From Falsiroseomonas sp050563545 (lineage in GTDB: Bacteria; Pseudomonadota; Alphaproteobacteria; Acetobacterales; Acetobacteraceae), in assembly GCF_050563545.1 (NCBI RefSeq), contig NZ_JBNXUM010000018.1:1-64000 (forward strand): a DNA stretch of 64,000 nt, read 5' to 3'. The notes under the pieces are model-generated. The model had not been told where the DNA came from. It was given only the letters and a program-made list of their open reading frames with translations, and made no database searches. Each line of letters starts with the position of its first letter. Positions within the stretch are counted from its first letter, which is position 1. Made by a program: the position numbers and the translations under genes. Below, in pieces: positions 34,712 to 43,154 of this stretch.

Positions 34712-36130
34712 CTACTTCGCCGCCCGCTCCGCCGGTAGCCACACCCTGAAGGTCGCGCCCGCCCCCTCCTCGCTCTCGATCAGCAGGTGGCCGCGGTGGC
34801 GGTTCACGATGTGCTTGACGATGGCGAGCCCGAGCCCCGTCCCGCCCGAGCTGCGCGACCGCCCGCGGTCGACGCGGTAGAAGCGCTCGGTCAGGCGCGG
34901 CAGGTGGTGGCGCGCGATGCCCGGCCCGTCATCGGAGACCGCCAGCATCGCGCCAGGCCGCGCCGGAAGCCGGGGATCGGGCGCGGCGGGGGCGACGGAG
35001 AGCCGCACCGTCCCGCCTTCCTTCCCGTGCCGGACCGCGTTCTCCAGCAGGTTGCGCAGCACCTGTCCCAGCTGTTCCGCATCGGCGGGCGCGGCGACGG
35101 TGCCGGGCTCCAGCGCGGTCTCCAGCCTGGCGCCGCGCGCGGCCAGGATCGGCGCCAGCGCCGCCGCCTCGGCCGCCGCCAGCGAGGCAAGGTCCACCTC
35201 GCCCTCCGGCGGCTGGTGTTCCGTCGTCTCGATGCGCGACAGGCCCAGCAGGTCGTCGATCAGCCGCCGCATCCGCTCCGACTGCTCTGCCATGATGCCG
35301 AGGAAGCGGTCGCGCGCCTCGGCATCGTCGCGCGCCGGGCCGCGCAGCGTCTCGATGAAGCCTATGACGGAGGCGAGCGGCGTGCGCAGCTCGTGGCTCG
35401 CATTGGCCACGAAATCCGCGCGCATCCGCTCCACCGCGCGGTCGCGCGTGCGGTCCGACAGCACGAGCACCTGCCGCCCGCCATCGGCCAGAGGCGGCTC
35501 CATCGGGATGACATGCACCTTCAGCTCGCGCGCCACCGGCACGGGCAGCGCGACGTCCACGGCCGCCGGCGCGCCGGCGCGCGCCGCGTCCAGCGCCTCG
35601 GCCAGGGCGGGATGGCGCAGCAGCGCCGCGAGATCCCCGATTCCGCCCGCGGCGAGCCCGCCGACCCCACCCGCTCCGCCGAACAGCGCGCGCGCCGCGG
35701 CATTGGCCCGCAGCGCCGCGCCGTTCGCATCGAGCACCACCAGCGGGTCGGGCAGGCGCTCCACCACCGCCTCGTCGGCGCGGCGCAGCCGCAGCACCAG
35801 GTCCGACCGCTCGTTCACGCTGCGCGCGAGCCGGCGCATGTCGTCGGCGATCGCGGCGACGGAGGGCAGCAGGATGCCGCCGCTTTCCTCCCGCGGGTCG
35901 GCCTCGCCTGCCGCCGCGCGCCGCAGCGCGTCGCCGAGGCGGCGCAGGTTCCCCAGCCAGATCCGCGCCAGCACGAAGGCCGTCGCGATGCAGGCGAGCA
36001 GCGCGACGGCGCCCGGCAGCGGTTCCACCCAGCCGAAGCCGAGCAGCGCCAGCAGCGCCACGGCCGGCACCCCGCCGATCAGCCCCGCGGCGGCGAGCAG
36101 CCGCCCGGCCGGCGGACCGGCCACCGGCAT
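34712..36130 (-). CDS. PhoR-like sensor histidine kinase
   Basis: A protein of 472 aa. Two transmembrane helices (about 10-60) have almost no periplasmic loop, then come a PAS-like domain (about 120-230), the H-box NASHELRTPL with the phospho-His, N-box NLLENAVRHG, DDGPGI and GTGLGLAIVKH. This domain order matches PhoR of the phosphate regulon, but no phoB, phoU or pst gene is in the window. It starts 7 bases after the stop of the LpoA-like gene on the same strand. Confidence 0.85.
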   Translation of the reverse strand: MPVAGPPAGRLLAAAGLIGGVPAVALLALLGFGWVEPLPGAVALLACIATAFVLARIWLGNLRRLGDALRRAAAGEADPREESGGILLPSVAAIADDMRRLARSVNERSDLVLRLRRADEAVVERLPDPLVVLDANGAALRANAAARALFGGAGGVGGLAAGGIGDLAALLRHPALAEALDAARAGAPAAVDVALPVPVARELKVHVIPMEPPLADGGRQVLVLSDRTRDRAVERMRADFVANASHELRTPLASVIGFIETLRGPARDDAEARDRFLGIMAEQSERMRRLIDDLLGLSRIETTEHQPPEGEVDLASLAAAEAAALAPILAARGARLETALEPGTVAAPADAEQLGQVLRNLLENAVRHGKEGGTVRLSVAPAAPDPRLPARPGAMLAVSDDGPGIARHHLPRLTERFYRVDRGRSRSSGGTGLGLAIVKHIVNRHRGHLLIESEEGAGATFRVWLPAERAAK

Positions 36131-36137
36131 CGCCGCC

Positions 36138-37298
36138 CTAGAAGCCCGTGCCTGCCGGCTCGGTCGCCGGCTCCACCGCCACCGCCTCACCGCCCGGCGA
36201 CAGCGCGTAGATCGCGAGCCCCCGCGCGGTCTGCCCGCCCGGCAGCAGCCGCACCGGCCCGTCCGCGCCTTGGAAGCTGCGCGACGCCGTCAGGCTGTCC
36301 AGCGGCGCCCGTGCGCGCAGCGCCCGCGCGGCCAGCGCCCCCGCATCGTAGGCCGAGGCCGCGATGCGCGGCGGCGCGTCGCCGAAAGCGTCGCGGAAGC
36401 GCTGCTCGAACCGCGCGCGGGAGGTCGGGTCGGGCCCCGGGAACCAGGCGCCGGCCAGCGGCCCCTCCACCCGCAGCGACGGGTCGTTGAGCCACAGCGC
36501 GGTGCCGAGCAGCCGCGGCCGCTGCAACGGGTCCATCCCCTCGGCCCAGGCCAGGGCGAAGCGCGTTGCGCGGTCCCCGCCCTCGCCGAGCAGCACCGCG
36601 TCGGCCTGCGGCGCGGCGGCGCGTGCGGCGGCGGCCGCGCTGCCCATGTCGGCGCCCACGGGGTGCAGCGACACCGCGGCCGTCACGCCGAGATCGGCCG
36701 CCGCGCCCCGCGTCGCCGCGGCCAGCGCGCGCCCGAAATCGTTGTTCGGCGCGGCCAGGACAAAGCGCTGCGCCCCGTCCCGCGCGGCGGAGGCCACAAC
36801 CCGGCGGACCTGCTGCGCCGGCGTCATGCCCATCACCCAGACGCCGGGCCCGGCGCGCTGCGCATCGTTGGTGAAGGCCAGCAGCGGGACCTGCGCGGCC
36901 TGCGCGACCGGCGCGACGGCGGCGGCCTCGGCGCTCGTCAGCGGTCCCACCAGGACGCGGGCGCCGTCGCCGATCGCCGCCCGCGCCGCCGCGGCGGCGC
37001 CGCCGGCGGTGCCCCCGGTGTCGCGCGGCACGAACTCCACCCCGGTCGGCGCCTCGTCGAACATGCCCATCACGGCGGCGTTCATCAGGGTCTGGCCGAG
37101 CGGCGCCTGCGCGCCCGACAGCGGCAGCAGCAGCCCCGCCCGCGCCACCTGGCCCTGGCCCGGCGCGCCGAAGGGCGCCGCGGTGCCCGGCCGGCTCGGG
37201 GCGGAGGGTTGCGCGGCGCAGCCCGCCAGGCCGAGAAGGACGGCGGCGAACAGGCCCGCGCGGCGGGTCCAGGCGCGAGGCGAGGCTGACAATGGCAA
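36138..37298 (-). CDS. Penicillin-binding-protein activator (LpoA/LppC-like lipoprotein)
   Basis: A protein of 386 aa. The lipoprotein signal ends VLLGLAGCAAQ (Cys about 28). A periplasmic-binding-protein fold follows: VARAGLLLPLSGAQAPLGQTLMNAA (about 50-74), PRDTGGTAGGA, VGPLTSAEAAAVAPVA and APNNDFGRALA, the LppC pattern. Relatives support peptidoglycan synthases. The TTG at 37298 is chosen because GGGGAGGA lies 8 bases before it; TTG 37292 is an alternative. Either start overlaps the divergent rsmI start. Confidence 0.82.
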   Translation of the reverse strand: MPLSASPRAWTRRAGLFAAVLLGLAGCAAQPSAPSRPGTAAPFGAPGQGQVARAGLLLPLSGAQAPLGQTLMNAAVMGMFDEAPTGVEFVPRDTGGTAGGAAAAARAAIGDGARVLVGPLTSAEAAAVAPVAQAAQVPLLAFTNDAQRAGPGVWVMGMTPAQQVRRVVASAARDGAQRFVLAAPNNDFGRALAAATRGAAADLGVTAAVSLHPVGADMGSAAAAARAAAPQADAVLLGEGGDRATRFALAWAEGMDPLQRPRLLGTALWLNDPSLRVEGPLAGAWFPGPDPTSRARFEQRFRDAFGDAPPRIAASAYDAGALAARALRARAPLDSLTASRSFQGADGPVRLLPGGQTARGLAIYALSPGGEAVAVEPATEPAGTGF

Positions 37299-38194
37299 GT
37301 GACGATCCTCCCCAGCGGGCGGAGCCGGGCGCGGCCCCCCCGGGATGGGCTCCCGGAGGGCTCTGCCTCGTGGCAACGCCGATCGGCAACCTAGGCGACC
37401 TGTCCCCCCGCGCGCTCGCCGCGCTCGGCGCCGCCGACGCGGTGCTCTGCGAGGATACGAGGGTGACCGGCCAATTGCTGGCCCGTCATGGCATGTCCGC
37501 GCCTCTCCTGCCACTGCACGACCATAACGAAACCGCTGTCGTCCCGCAGGTGCTGGAAAGGCTTCGTGGGGGGCAACGCCTGACGCTGGCCTCGGATGCC
37601 GGGACGCCGCTGGTCTCCGACCCCGGCTACCGCCTGGTCCGCGCGGTGATCGAGGCCGGGCTGCCGCTGACCGCCATTCCCGGCCCCAACGCCGCGGTAA
37701 TGGCGCTGACCCTGTCGGGGTTGCCGCCGCACCCCTTCCTCTTCCAGGGCTTCCTGCCGCCGAAGGGCGGCGCGCGCGCCGCGGCCATCGCGGGGCTGCG
37801 CGCGGCCGAGCGCGCCGGGCTTTCCGCCAGCATCGTGCTCTACGAGGCGCCGCACCGCATCGCCGAGACGCTCGCCGCCCTGGCCGAGGGGCTGGGCCCC
37901 GACCGGCCCGCCGCGGTCGCGCGCGAGCTGACCAAGCGCTTCGAGGAGGTGCGCCGCGGCAGCCTGTCGGCGCTCGCCGCCCATTACGCCGCGCATGACG
38001 CGCTGGGCGAGATCTGCGTCGTCATCGGCCCCGCGCCGGCCGAGACGACAGACGAGGTGGACCTCGACGCCCGGCTTCGCGCGGCGATGCGGAACGCCAG
38101 CCTCCGCGACGCCGCCGCGATGGTTGCCGCCGCCACCGGGCTGCCGCGCAAGCAGGTCTATGCCCGCGCCCTGGACCTGTCCCGCCAGGACTGA
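37292..38194 (+). CDS. rsmI: 16S rRNA (cytidine(1402)-2'-O)-methyltransferase
   Basis: A tetrapyrrole-methylase-fold enzyme of 300 aa that modifies C1402 in the ribosomal P site. Signatures are LVATPIGNLGDLSPRA (about 26-41), CEDTRVTGQLLARHG, TLASDAGTPLVSDPGYRLV and PGPNAAVMALTLSGLP. The C-terminal domain (about 240-300) ends AAATGLPRKQVYARAL. The ATG at 37292 overlaps the divergent LpoA-like start. The usual partner yraN is not present. Confidence 0.95.
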   Translation: MASDDPPQRAEPGAAPPGWAPGGLCLVATPIGNLGDLSPRALAALGAADAVLCEDTRVTGQLLARHGMSAPLLPLHDHNETAVVPQVLERLRGGQRLTLASDAGTPLVSDPGYRLVRAVIEAGLPLTAIPGPNAAVMALTLSGLPPHPFLFQGFLPPKGGARAAAIAGLRAAERAGLSASIVLYEAPHRIAETLAALAEGLGPDRPAAVARELTKRFEEVRRGSLSALAAHYAAHDALGEICVVIGPAPAETTDEVDLDARLRAAMRNASLRDAAAMVAAATGLPRKQVYARALDLSRQD

Positions 38195-38227
38195 CGCCGG
38201 AACGGCGCCTCGGCTACCCTGCACCGC

Positions 38228-39658
38228 GTGACCTCCGCGGACCGCCTGCTCACGCGCATCACCGTCGCGGCCGACGAGAAGCTCGTCGTCCCGGTGCGCG
38301 ACTTCTGTTCCCGCGTGCTGGCGCATGCCGGCATCCCGGAAGCCGACCTGCCGGGCTTCGACCTGCTGGTCGAGGAAGCCTGCCTGCACGTCGTGCGCAA
38401 CGCCTTCGACCCCGGCGCGCCCGGGGCGTTCGACATCGCGGTGATCGCGCGCCCGGACCAGGTCGCCATCGTCGTGGAGGACCAGGGCCTGCCGGAGGAT
38501 CCCCACCTCGCCGCGCGGCGCGATCCCGGGCAGGTCGGCATCGTGCTGATGCGCGCCTTCGCGCATGAGGTCGTCTTCCGCAACCTCGGCCGCGGCGGCA
38601 AGCGGCTGGAGCTGATCCGCCGGCTCGGCCCCGGCCTGCTCGACCCGCCGGAGCCCGCTTCCGCCCCCGATCCGCCCGTCGCGCTGGACCGGGTCGCGAT
38701 CCGGCCGATGACCGAGGAGGACGCGCCGGGCCTGGCGCGCTGCCTGTGGCGTGCGCATGGCTACGACTACGCGAACGAGCAGGTCTATTTCCCCGACCGC
38801 GTCGCGCAGCTGCTGCGCGCGAGGCTGCTGGTCTCCTCCGTCGCGGCGAACGAGGCCGGGGAGGTCGTCGGCCATGCCGGGCTGATGTTCGAGGAACCCG
38901 GCGCGCGCGTCGCGGAATGCGCCGTCGCGGTGGTGGATCCGCGCTATCGCGGCCATGGCCTGTTTGCGCAGCTGCAGTCGCACATCCTGGGGCGCGCAAG
39001 GACGCAGGGGCTGCACGGCGTCGCCTGCACCGTGAACGCCGCGGCGGAGGACGCGCAGCGCCGCCTGCTGGACCAGGGCGCGGTGGAAACCGCGCTGCTG
39101 CCAGGACCCGCGCCCGCTGCCGGCGCGGCGCCGCGCGGCAACCTGCTGCGCTTCCAGCTCGGCGGCGGCGGGCCGGTGCGAGGGGTGCACGCGCCGGCGC
39201 GCCACGCCGCGATGCTGCGTGCGATCCTCGACCGCGCCGGGCTGCACCGCGCCTGGCAGGACGGCGCGGCGGAGGCTGAGCCCGCGGCGGCGACGCGGCT
39301 GGTGCTGCGCGCCCTGCCCGAGCAGGGCCGCGCCGAGATCCGCATCGGCGCCTATGGGCTCGACGCGCTCGATGCCGTGCGCGCCCATGTGAAGGAGCTG
39401 GAGCGGCGCGGCATCGCCTGCACCCTGCTCGGCCTGCCGCTCGGCGATGCGCTGACCGAGGAGCTCAGCACGGAGTTCGAGCGCATGGGCTTCGGCTTCG
39501 CGGGCATCGGCATCGAGGCCGCGGATGGCGACGTGCTGTCGCTCGTGCGCCTGCAGGGCGCCTGCGAGCCAACCGTCGCGACGGCCTCCGACCACGGCCG
39601 CGCCCTGGCGGACTACGTGCTCGCGATGCGCGCGGAGGCCGCGAAGCGGCGGGAGTGA
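38228..39658 (+). CDS. RsbW-like ATPase domain fused to GNAT acetyltransferase
   Basis: A protein of 476 aa with two recognisable domains. Residues about 5-140 form a GHKL/HATPase_c_2 anti-sigma-kinase-like fold: VEEACLHVVRNAF (N-box), VEDQGLPEDP (G1) and GQVGIVLMRAFAHEVVF (G2). Residues about 155-305 are a GNAT domain: VAIRPMTEEDAPGLARCLWRAHGYDY and VVDPRYRGHGLFAQLQ (acetyl-CoA loop R-x-x-G-x-G/A variant). The remainder (about 330-450) may be a second degenerate GNAT unit. GTG start. Its target is unknown. Confidence 0.8.
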   Translation: MTSADRLLTRITVAADEKLVVPVRDFCSRVLAHAGIPEADLPGFDLLVEEACLHVVRNAFDPGAPGAFDIAVIARPDQVAIVVEDQGLPEDPHLAARRDPGQVGIVLMRAFAHEVVFRNLGRGGKRLELIRRLGPGLLDPPEPASAPDPPVALDRVAIRPMTEEDAPGLARCLWRAHGYDYANEQVYFPDRVAQLLRARLLVSSVAANEAGEVVGHAGLMFEEPGARVAECAVAVVDPRYRGHGLFAQLQSHILGRARTQGLHGVACTVNAAAEDAQRRLLDQGAVETALLPGPAPAAGAAPRGNLLRFQLGGGGPVRGVHAPARHAAMLRAILDRAGLHRAWQDGAAEAEPAAATRLVLRALPEQGRAEIRIGAYGLDALDAVRAHVKELERRGIACTLLGLPLGDALTEELSTEFERMGFGFAGIGIEAADGDVLSLVRLQGACEPTVATASDHGRALADYVLAMRAEAAKRRE

Positions 39659-39733
39659 TCGTCGGCACCGCCGCTTCCGTTCTCGCTTTCGGGCAGGGCG
39701 ATCGCGTTTGGCGGCCGGTTCCCCTTTGATTTC

Positions 39734-39890
39734 CCTCTCCCCCTGGAAGGGGGAGAGGTAAGGTGAGGGGGTCGCGAAGCTGGTCAGTGCGGCGGTACCA
39801 GCGCTTCGCGCTCCACCCCCACCTTGACCGGCCTGCGCGTCCTCGGCTGAAGCCGGCCGCTTCTGCGCCGAGGCAGTGCGTCGGCCCCCG
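39734..39890. repeat. Composite palindromic repeat in a 333-base convergent gap
   Basis: Three modules lie in this gap (39659-39991). The first, 39734-39758, has perfect 11-bp arms CCTCTCCCCCT/AGGGGGAGAGG with loop GGA. The second, 39760-39825, pairs AAGGTG and CGCGAAGC with GCTTCGCG and CACCTT around TGGT/ACCA. The third, about 39826-39890, repeats the module at 16559-16605 (GACC, GGCTGAAGCCGGC, GAGGCAGTGC, CCCCCG). No coding potential was recognised in the gap. The flanking genes are convergent. Confidence 0.7.
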
Positions 39891-39991
39891 CCCAGGCGGG
39901 AGAGGGAAACTCCTGGGCCTCCGACGTAGCGCCAAATCGAGATGCGATGGCCCTCCGCTCGCAAGGAAGGGTCGGGGTGGCAGCCAGTGCA

Positions 39992-40927
39992 TCACCCCGG
40001 CGCCGGATGCACCAGCGCCGACCCCGGCGGCAATTCATTCGCCAGCGTCGCAAGGCACGACACGATCCGCCGGTCCGCGCCCAGCGCCACCCCGATCACC
40101 GGCACGCCCGCCGCCACCGCATAGGCCGCGACAAGGTCGCGGTTCGTCACCACCAGCGCGCAGCGCGCGACCAGCGCCTTCAGTCGCGCGGGCCCGAGCA
40201 GCCGGCGCCAGGCCTCGGGATCCTCGAGCTCCGGCAGCAGCGGCGCCGCGCCGGGCAGCGCGGCCGACAGGATCGCGCGCGTCGCCGGCCCGTCCTCGTC
40301 GCCGGTTCCGGGCAGGCGGGTCGGCAGCGGCAGCGCGTGCCAGCCCCGCGCGCGCGCCAGCAGCCGCGTGATGGCCGGCAGGCGCGGCTGCCAGGATTTC
40401 CGCATCTCCTCCCCGCCGCGGAAGGCGATGCCGAGCACCGGGCCGTCCGGCAGGCCTCGCGCCAGGAAGGGATCGGGCGCGACATGCCGCTCGGGGTAGC
40501 CGAGGATGCGCATCGGCGCCGCGACACGCCACAGCGTGAGCACGTTGGCGGTGCGGTGGTCGCGCAGCAGCAGCGGCTCCGCGCCGTCCATCACCGACAC
40601 GCCCGCCGGCGGTTCGATCCGCGCCGCCCCGTCCTCGAGCCCGAGATTGTGCACCAGCAGCCGCGCGCCGGCGGCGACCGCCTCCGCCGCGGTCGCCAGC
40701 GCGCGTTCCAGCCGGTGCCGCACCAGGAAGGGCCCGGCGAGCACCACCTGCTCCACCCCGTCCGGCACGGTGTCGGGCGGCATCGGCGCGAAGCCCGGCG
40801 GCACCCGTTCGGCCGGCGTCGCCAGCAGCATCGGCCCCTCGTGCGGGACGGACTCGCGCGCCTGCAACGTGCAGGCGCGGTAGGTGAGGTCGCGGAACGG
40901 CGCCTCGGTGACGAGCAGCGTCCTCAC
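39992..40927 (-). CDS. Polysaccharide-pyruvyltransferase-like protein, divergent paralogue
   Basis: A protein of 311 aa without signal or membrane helix. It shares its layout with the upstream gene: GARLLVHNLGLEDG mid-protein, then LKALVARCALVVTNRD, AAGVPVIGVALG and the final LANELPPGSALVHPAPG. The glycine-rich N-terminal motif of the pyruvyltransferase family is missing (starts MRTLLVTEAPFRDLTY), so it may be inactive or altered in substrate. The start overlaps the stop of the paralogue (ATGA), so both are translated together. Confidence 0.7.
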   Translation of the reverse strand: MRTLLVTEAPFRDLTYRACTLQARESVPHEGPMLLATPAERVPPGFAPMPPDTVPDGVEQVVLAGPFLVRHRLERALATAAEAVAAGARLLVHNLGLEDGAARIEPPAGVSVMDGAEPLLLRDHRTANVLTLWRVAAPMRILGYPERHVAPDPFLARGLPDGPVLGIAFRGGEEMRKSWQPRLPAITRLLARARGWHALPLPTRLPGTGDEDGPATRAILSAALPGAAPLLPELEDPEAWRRLLGPARLKALVARCALVVTNRDLVAAYAVAAGVPVIGVALGADRRIVSCLATLANELPPGSALVHPAPG

Positions 40928-41898
40928 GGCGCGGCCAGTCCGACGCAGCGCGAGCCCGGCGGCAGGCGGTGCGACAGCGCGACGAAGGTGCGGCGCAGGC
41001 TGTCGTCCTCGATCGGGTGCAGGCCGATCACGCGCACCCCCGCGCCGATCGCGTGGATGGCGTTGTGCTTGCGCTGCGACAGCAGCGTGCGACAGCGCGC
41101 GACAAGCCCTTTCAGCGTCGCGGGCGTCAGCCTGTCGTAGCGGAAGCCGTGGTCGAGCAGCGCGGGCGCCGCGATCGCCGCACCGGGGAGGAAGTCGCGC
41201 AGGAAATCCACGATGCCGGCGATGTCGTCCTCCTCCGCGGCGTCGCGATGCACGGTGCTCGGCACCGGCAGCACGGCGTGGTCGTCGAATTCGCGCAGCA
41301 GCGCGCGCACGCGATCCGCGTCATGCGCCAGCGCCGCGCGCATGCCCGGCGTCGGGATGATCGAGACGCCGAGCAGCGTCCCGCCGCCGGCCAGCAGCTC
41401 CTCCGCCAGCGACGGGTCGGCGGGGATGTCGGCCTCCGGGTGGAAGGTGATGCGCGGCATGCGGCCGAGCCCGGCTTCGGCGGCCATCTCGACGCTGACG
41501 TAGTCGCGCACGGTGAAGGACGCCGCGCGCGCGAAGACCTCGCGCGCCGCCCCATCCAGCCAGTCGAGGTCGAATTTCAGCCGCGCCAGGCCGAGGTTGT
41601 GGAAGTGGATCTCGGCCCCTTCCTCCTGCGCCTGCGCCAGCGCCGGCATCCAGCGCCGGAAGGCCGCGCCGACGCCGAACATGCCGCCGCCGAAGACGAT
41701 GCGCGACGGCGCGAGCGCCAGCATTTCCTCGGGTTCCGTGAAGCAGGCGGCGAGCCCGGGCACGCAGCGCAGCGTCCAAGCGGCATCGGGCGAGAGCGCA
41801 TGGGCGTCGTCGGTCGGGAAGGCGCGCAGCGCCTCCATTAGGCAGAGCTCGTCACCGAGATTGCCGAAGCCATAGGCGCCGAGGAAGGCGGTCGTCAT
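40924..41898 (-). CDS. Polysaccharide pyruvyl transferase family protein
   Basis: A protein of 324 aa. It opens with the family motif GAYGFGNLGDELCL (residues about 8-21), followed by IVFGGGMFGVGAAFRRW, the HNLGL element, FTVRDYVSVEMAAEAG (position of the RD-x-x-S signature) and a C-terminal GT-B-like half ending LPPGSRCVGLAAP. Members transfer pyruvate to cell-surface sugars. A single paralogue follows directly, but no other glycan genes are adjacent, so the acceptor is unknown. Confidence 0.8.
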   Translation of the reverse strand: MTTAFLGAYGFGNLGDELCLMEALRAFPTDDAHALSPDAAWTLRCVPGLAACFTEPEEMLALAPSRIVFGGGMFGVGAAFRRWMPALAQAQEEGAEIHFHNLGLARLKFDLDWLDGAAREVFARAASFTVRDYVSVEMAAEAGLGRMPRITFHPEADIPADPSLAEELLAGGGTLLGVSIIPTPGMRAALAHDADRVRALLREFDDHAVLPVPSTVHRDAAEEDDIAGIVDFLRDFLPGAAIAAPALLDHGFRYDRLTPATLKGLVARCRTLLSQRKHNAIHAIGAGVRVIGLHPIEDDSLRRTFVALSHRLPPGSRCVGLAAP

Positions 41899-41915
41899 CG
41901 CGAATGCATAGCACG

Positions 41916-41978
41916 AGCCTGCGATTCACGCGCCCGCGCACCCGCCTGCGGCGGGCGCACCTGGCACGATCGCAGGCT
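41916..41978. terminator. Two-step hairpin between hemW and the pyruvyltransferase gene
   Basis: Outer arms AGCCTGCGA (41916-41924) and TCGCAGGCT (41970-41978) and inner arms GCGCCCGC/GCGGGCGC are perfect complements. The outer right arm overlaps the last two bases of the hemW stop region, so the structure forms at the 3' end of the leftward hemW mRNA. No U-tract is clear. It separates hemW from the next leftward gene by 78 bases. Confidence 0.5.
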
Positions 41979-43137
41979 ATTGCACCAGCAAGGGCAGCAT
42001 CGCGTCCAGCCGCAGCAGCCCGTCATCCGTCGCGACGAGGCGCCCGTCGCGCCACGCCAGCAATCCTTCCTCGACGAGCGCATCCAGCATGCTGCCGTCG
42101 ACGCATTCGGCGAAGGGCAATGACGACCGCGCCTCGATCCGCCGGGGATCCACGCCCTCCGCCAGCCGAAGCCCCATCAGCAGCGCCTCCCGCGCACGGT
42201 CGCGGGGCGACAGCGCCTCCTCCTCCGTCACGGCGTGGCCGTCGCGCCGCACGCGCGCGAGCCATTCCTCCGGCGCGCGATGCCGCCGCGCCGCCAGGAT
42301 CGCGCCGTCGAGCGTGATGCGCTGATGCGCGCCGGCGCCGATGCCGACATAGTCGCCATAGCGCCAGTACGCCAGGTTGTGCCGGCTTTCCGCGCCGGGC
42401 TTCGCGTAGTTGCTGACCTCGTAGCGGTGCAGGCCGAAGCGCGCGGCTTCCTCGGCGGTGGCATTGTAGAGAAGCGCGGCCTCCTCGCCTTCGGGCAGCG
42501 AAAATTCGCCGCGGCCGTGCAAGGTCGCGAATTGCGTCCCCGGCTCGATCGTCAGCTGATACAGCGAGAGGTGATCGGCCGCGAGCGCCAGAGCCCGGCG
42601 CAGCTCCGCCCGCCAGGCCGCTTCGGCCTGGCCGGGCCGGGCATAGATCAGGTCGAAGGAGAGCCGCGGGAAGGTCTCGCGCGCATGCTCCAGCGCCGCG
42701 ATGGCCTGCGCCGCGTCGTGCTGCCGCCCGAGGAAATCCAGCGCCGCCTGGTCCAGCGCCTGCACGCCGAGCGAGGCGCGGTTCACCCCCGCCGCGCGGA
42801 AGTCGCGGAGCTTCCCGCGCTCCACGCTGGTCGGATTGGCCTCCAGCGTGATCTCGATGCCGGGCAGCGGGTCGAAGAGCCGCGCCGCGTCCTCGATCAG
42901 CAGGGCGGCGGTCGCGGGGTCCATCAGGCTCGGCGTGCCGCCGCCGAAGAAAATCGAGGCCAGCGGCCGGCGCCCCTGGCTCCCATTGGCACGCGCCGCC
43001 TCCCGCGCCAGCTCGGCCCGCAGCGCGGCAGCGAAGGCGCCCTGGTCCACGCGGTCCCGCACATGGCTGTTGAAATCGCAGTAGGGGCACTTGGCGAGGC
43101 AGAAGGGCCAGTGGATGTAGAGGGCCAGGGGTTCCAT
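41977..43137 (-). CDS. hemW: HemW-type radical SAM protein (coproporphyrinogen-III-oxidase-like)
   Basis: A protein of 386 aa. The 4Fe-4S motif C13-x3-C17-x2-C20 lies in HWPFCLAKCPYCDFNSH, and the fourth cysteine typical of HemN is absent, as in HemW heme chaperones. Other marks are IFFGGGTPSLM, ITLEANPTSVE, RASLGVQALDQAAL and the HemN C-terminal region YEVSNYAKPGAESRHNLAYW. Likely delivers or inserts heme. The ATG at 43137 is divergent from the YbaK-type gene, 17 bases away. Confidence 0.93.
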   Translation of the reverse strand: MEPLALYIHWPFCLAKCPYCDFNSHVRDRVDQGAFAAALRAELAREAARANGSQGRRPLASIFFGGGTPSLMDPATAALLIEDAARLFDPLPGIEITLEANPTSVERGKLRDFRAAGVNRASLGVQALDQAALDFLGRQHDAAQAIAALEHARETFPRLSFDLIYARPGQAEAAWRAELRRALALAADHLSLYQLTIEPGTQFATLHGRGEFSLPEGEEAALLYNATAEEAARFGLHRYEVSNYAKPGAESRHNLAYWRYGDYVGIGAGAHQRITLDGAILAARRHRAPEEWLARVRRDGHAVTEEEALSPRDRAREALLMGLRLAEGVDPRRIEARSSLPFAECVDGSMLDALVEEGLLAWRDGRLVATDDGLLRLDAMLPLLVQ

Positions 43138-43154
43138 TGCCTGGGGAGATAGGG

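Noticed and set aside
37391..39964. An 857-codon open frame on the minus strand opposite rsmI and the RsbW-GNAT gene
   Set aside because: It has no recognisable domain, is Arg/Gln/His-rich as expected for antisense of GC-rich genes, and both genes opposite it have clear family motifs.
39659..39991. Short frames within the repeat-rich gap after the RsbW-GNAT gene
   Set aside because: They run through palindromic repeats, have no ribosome site and no recognisable sequence.
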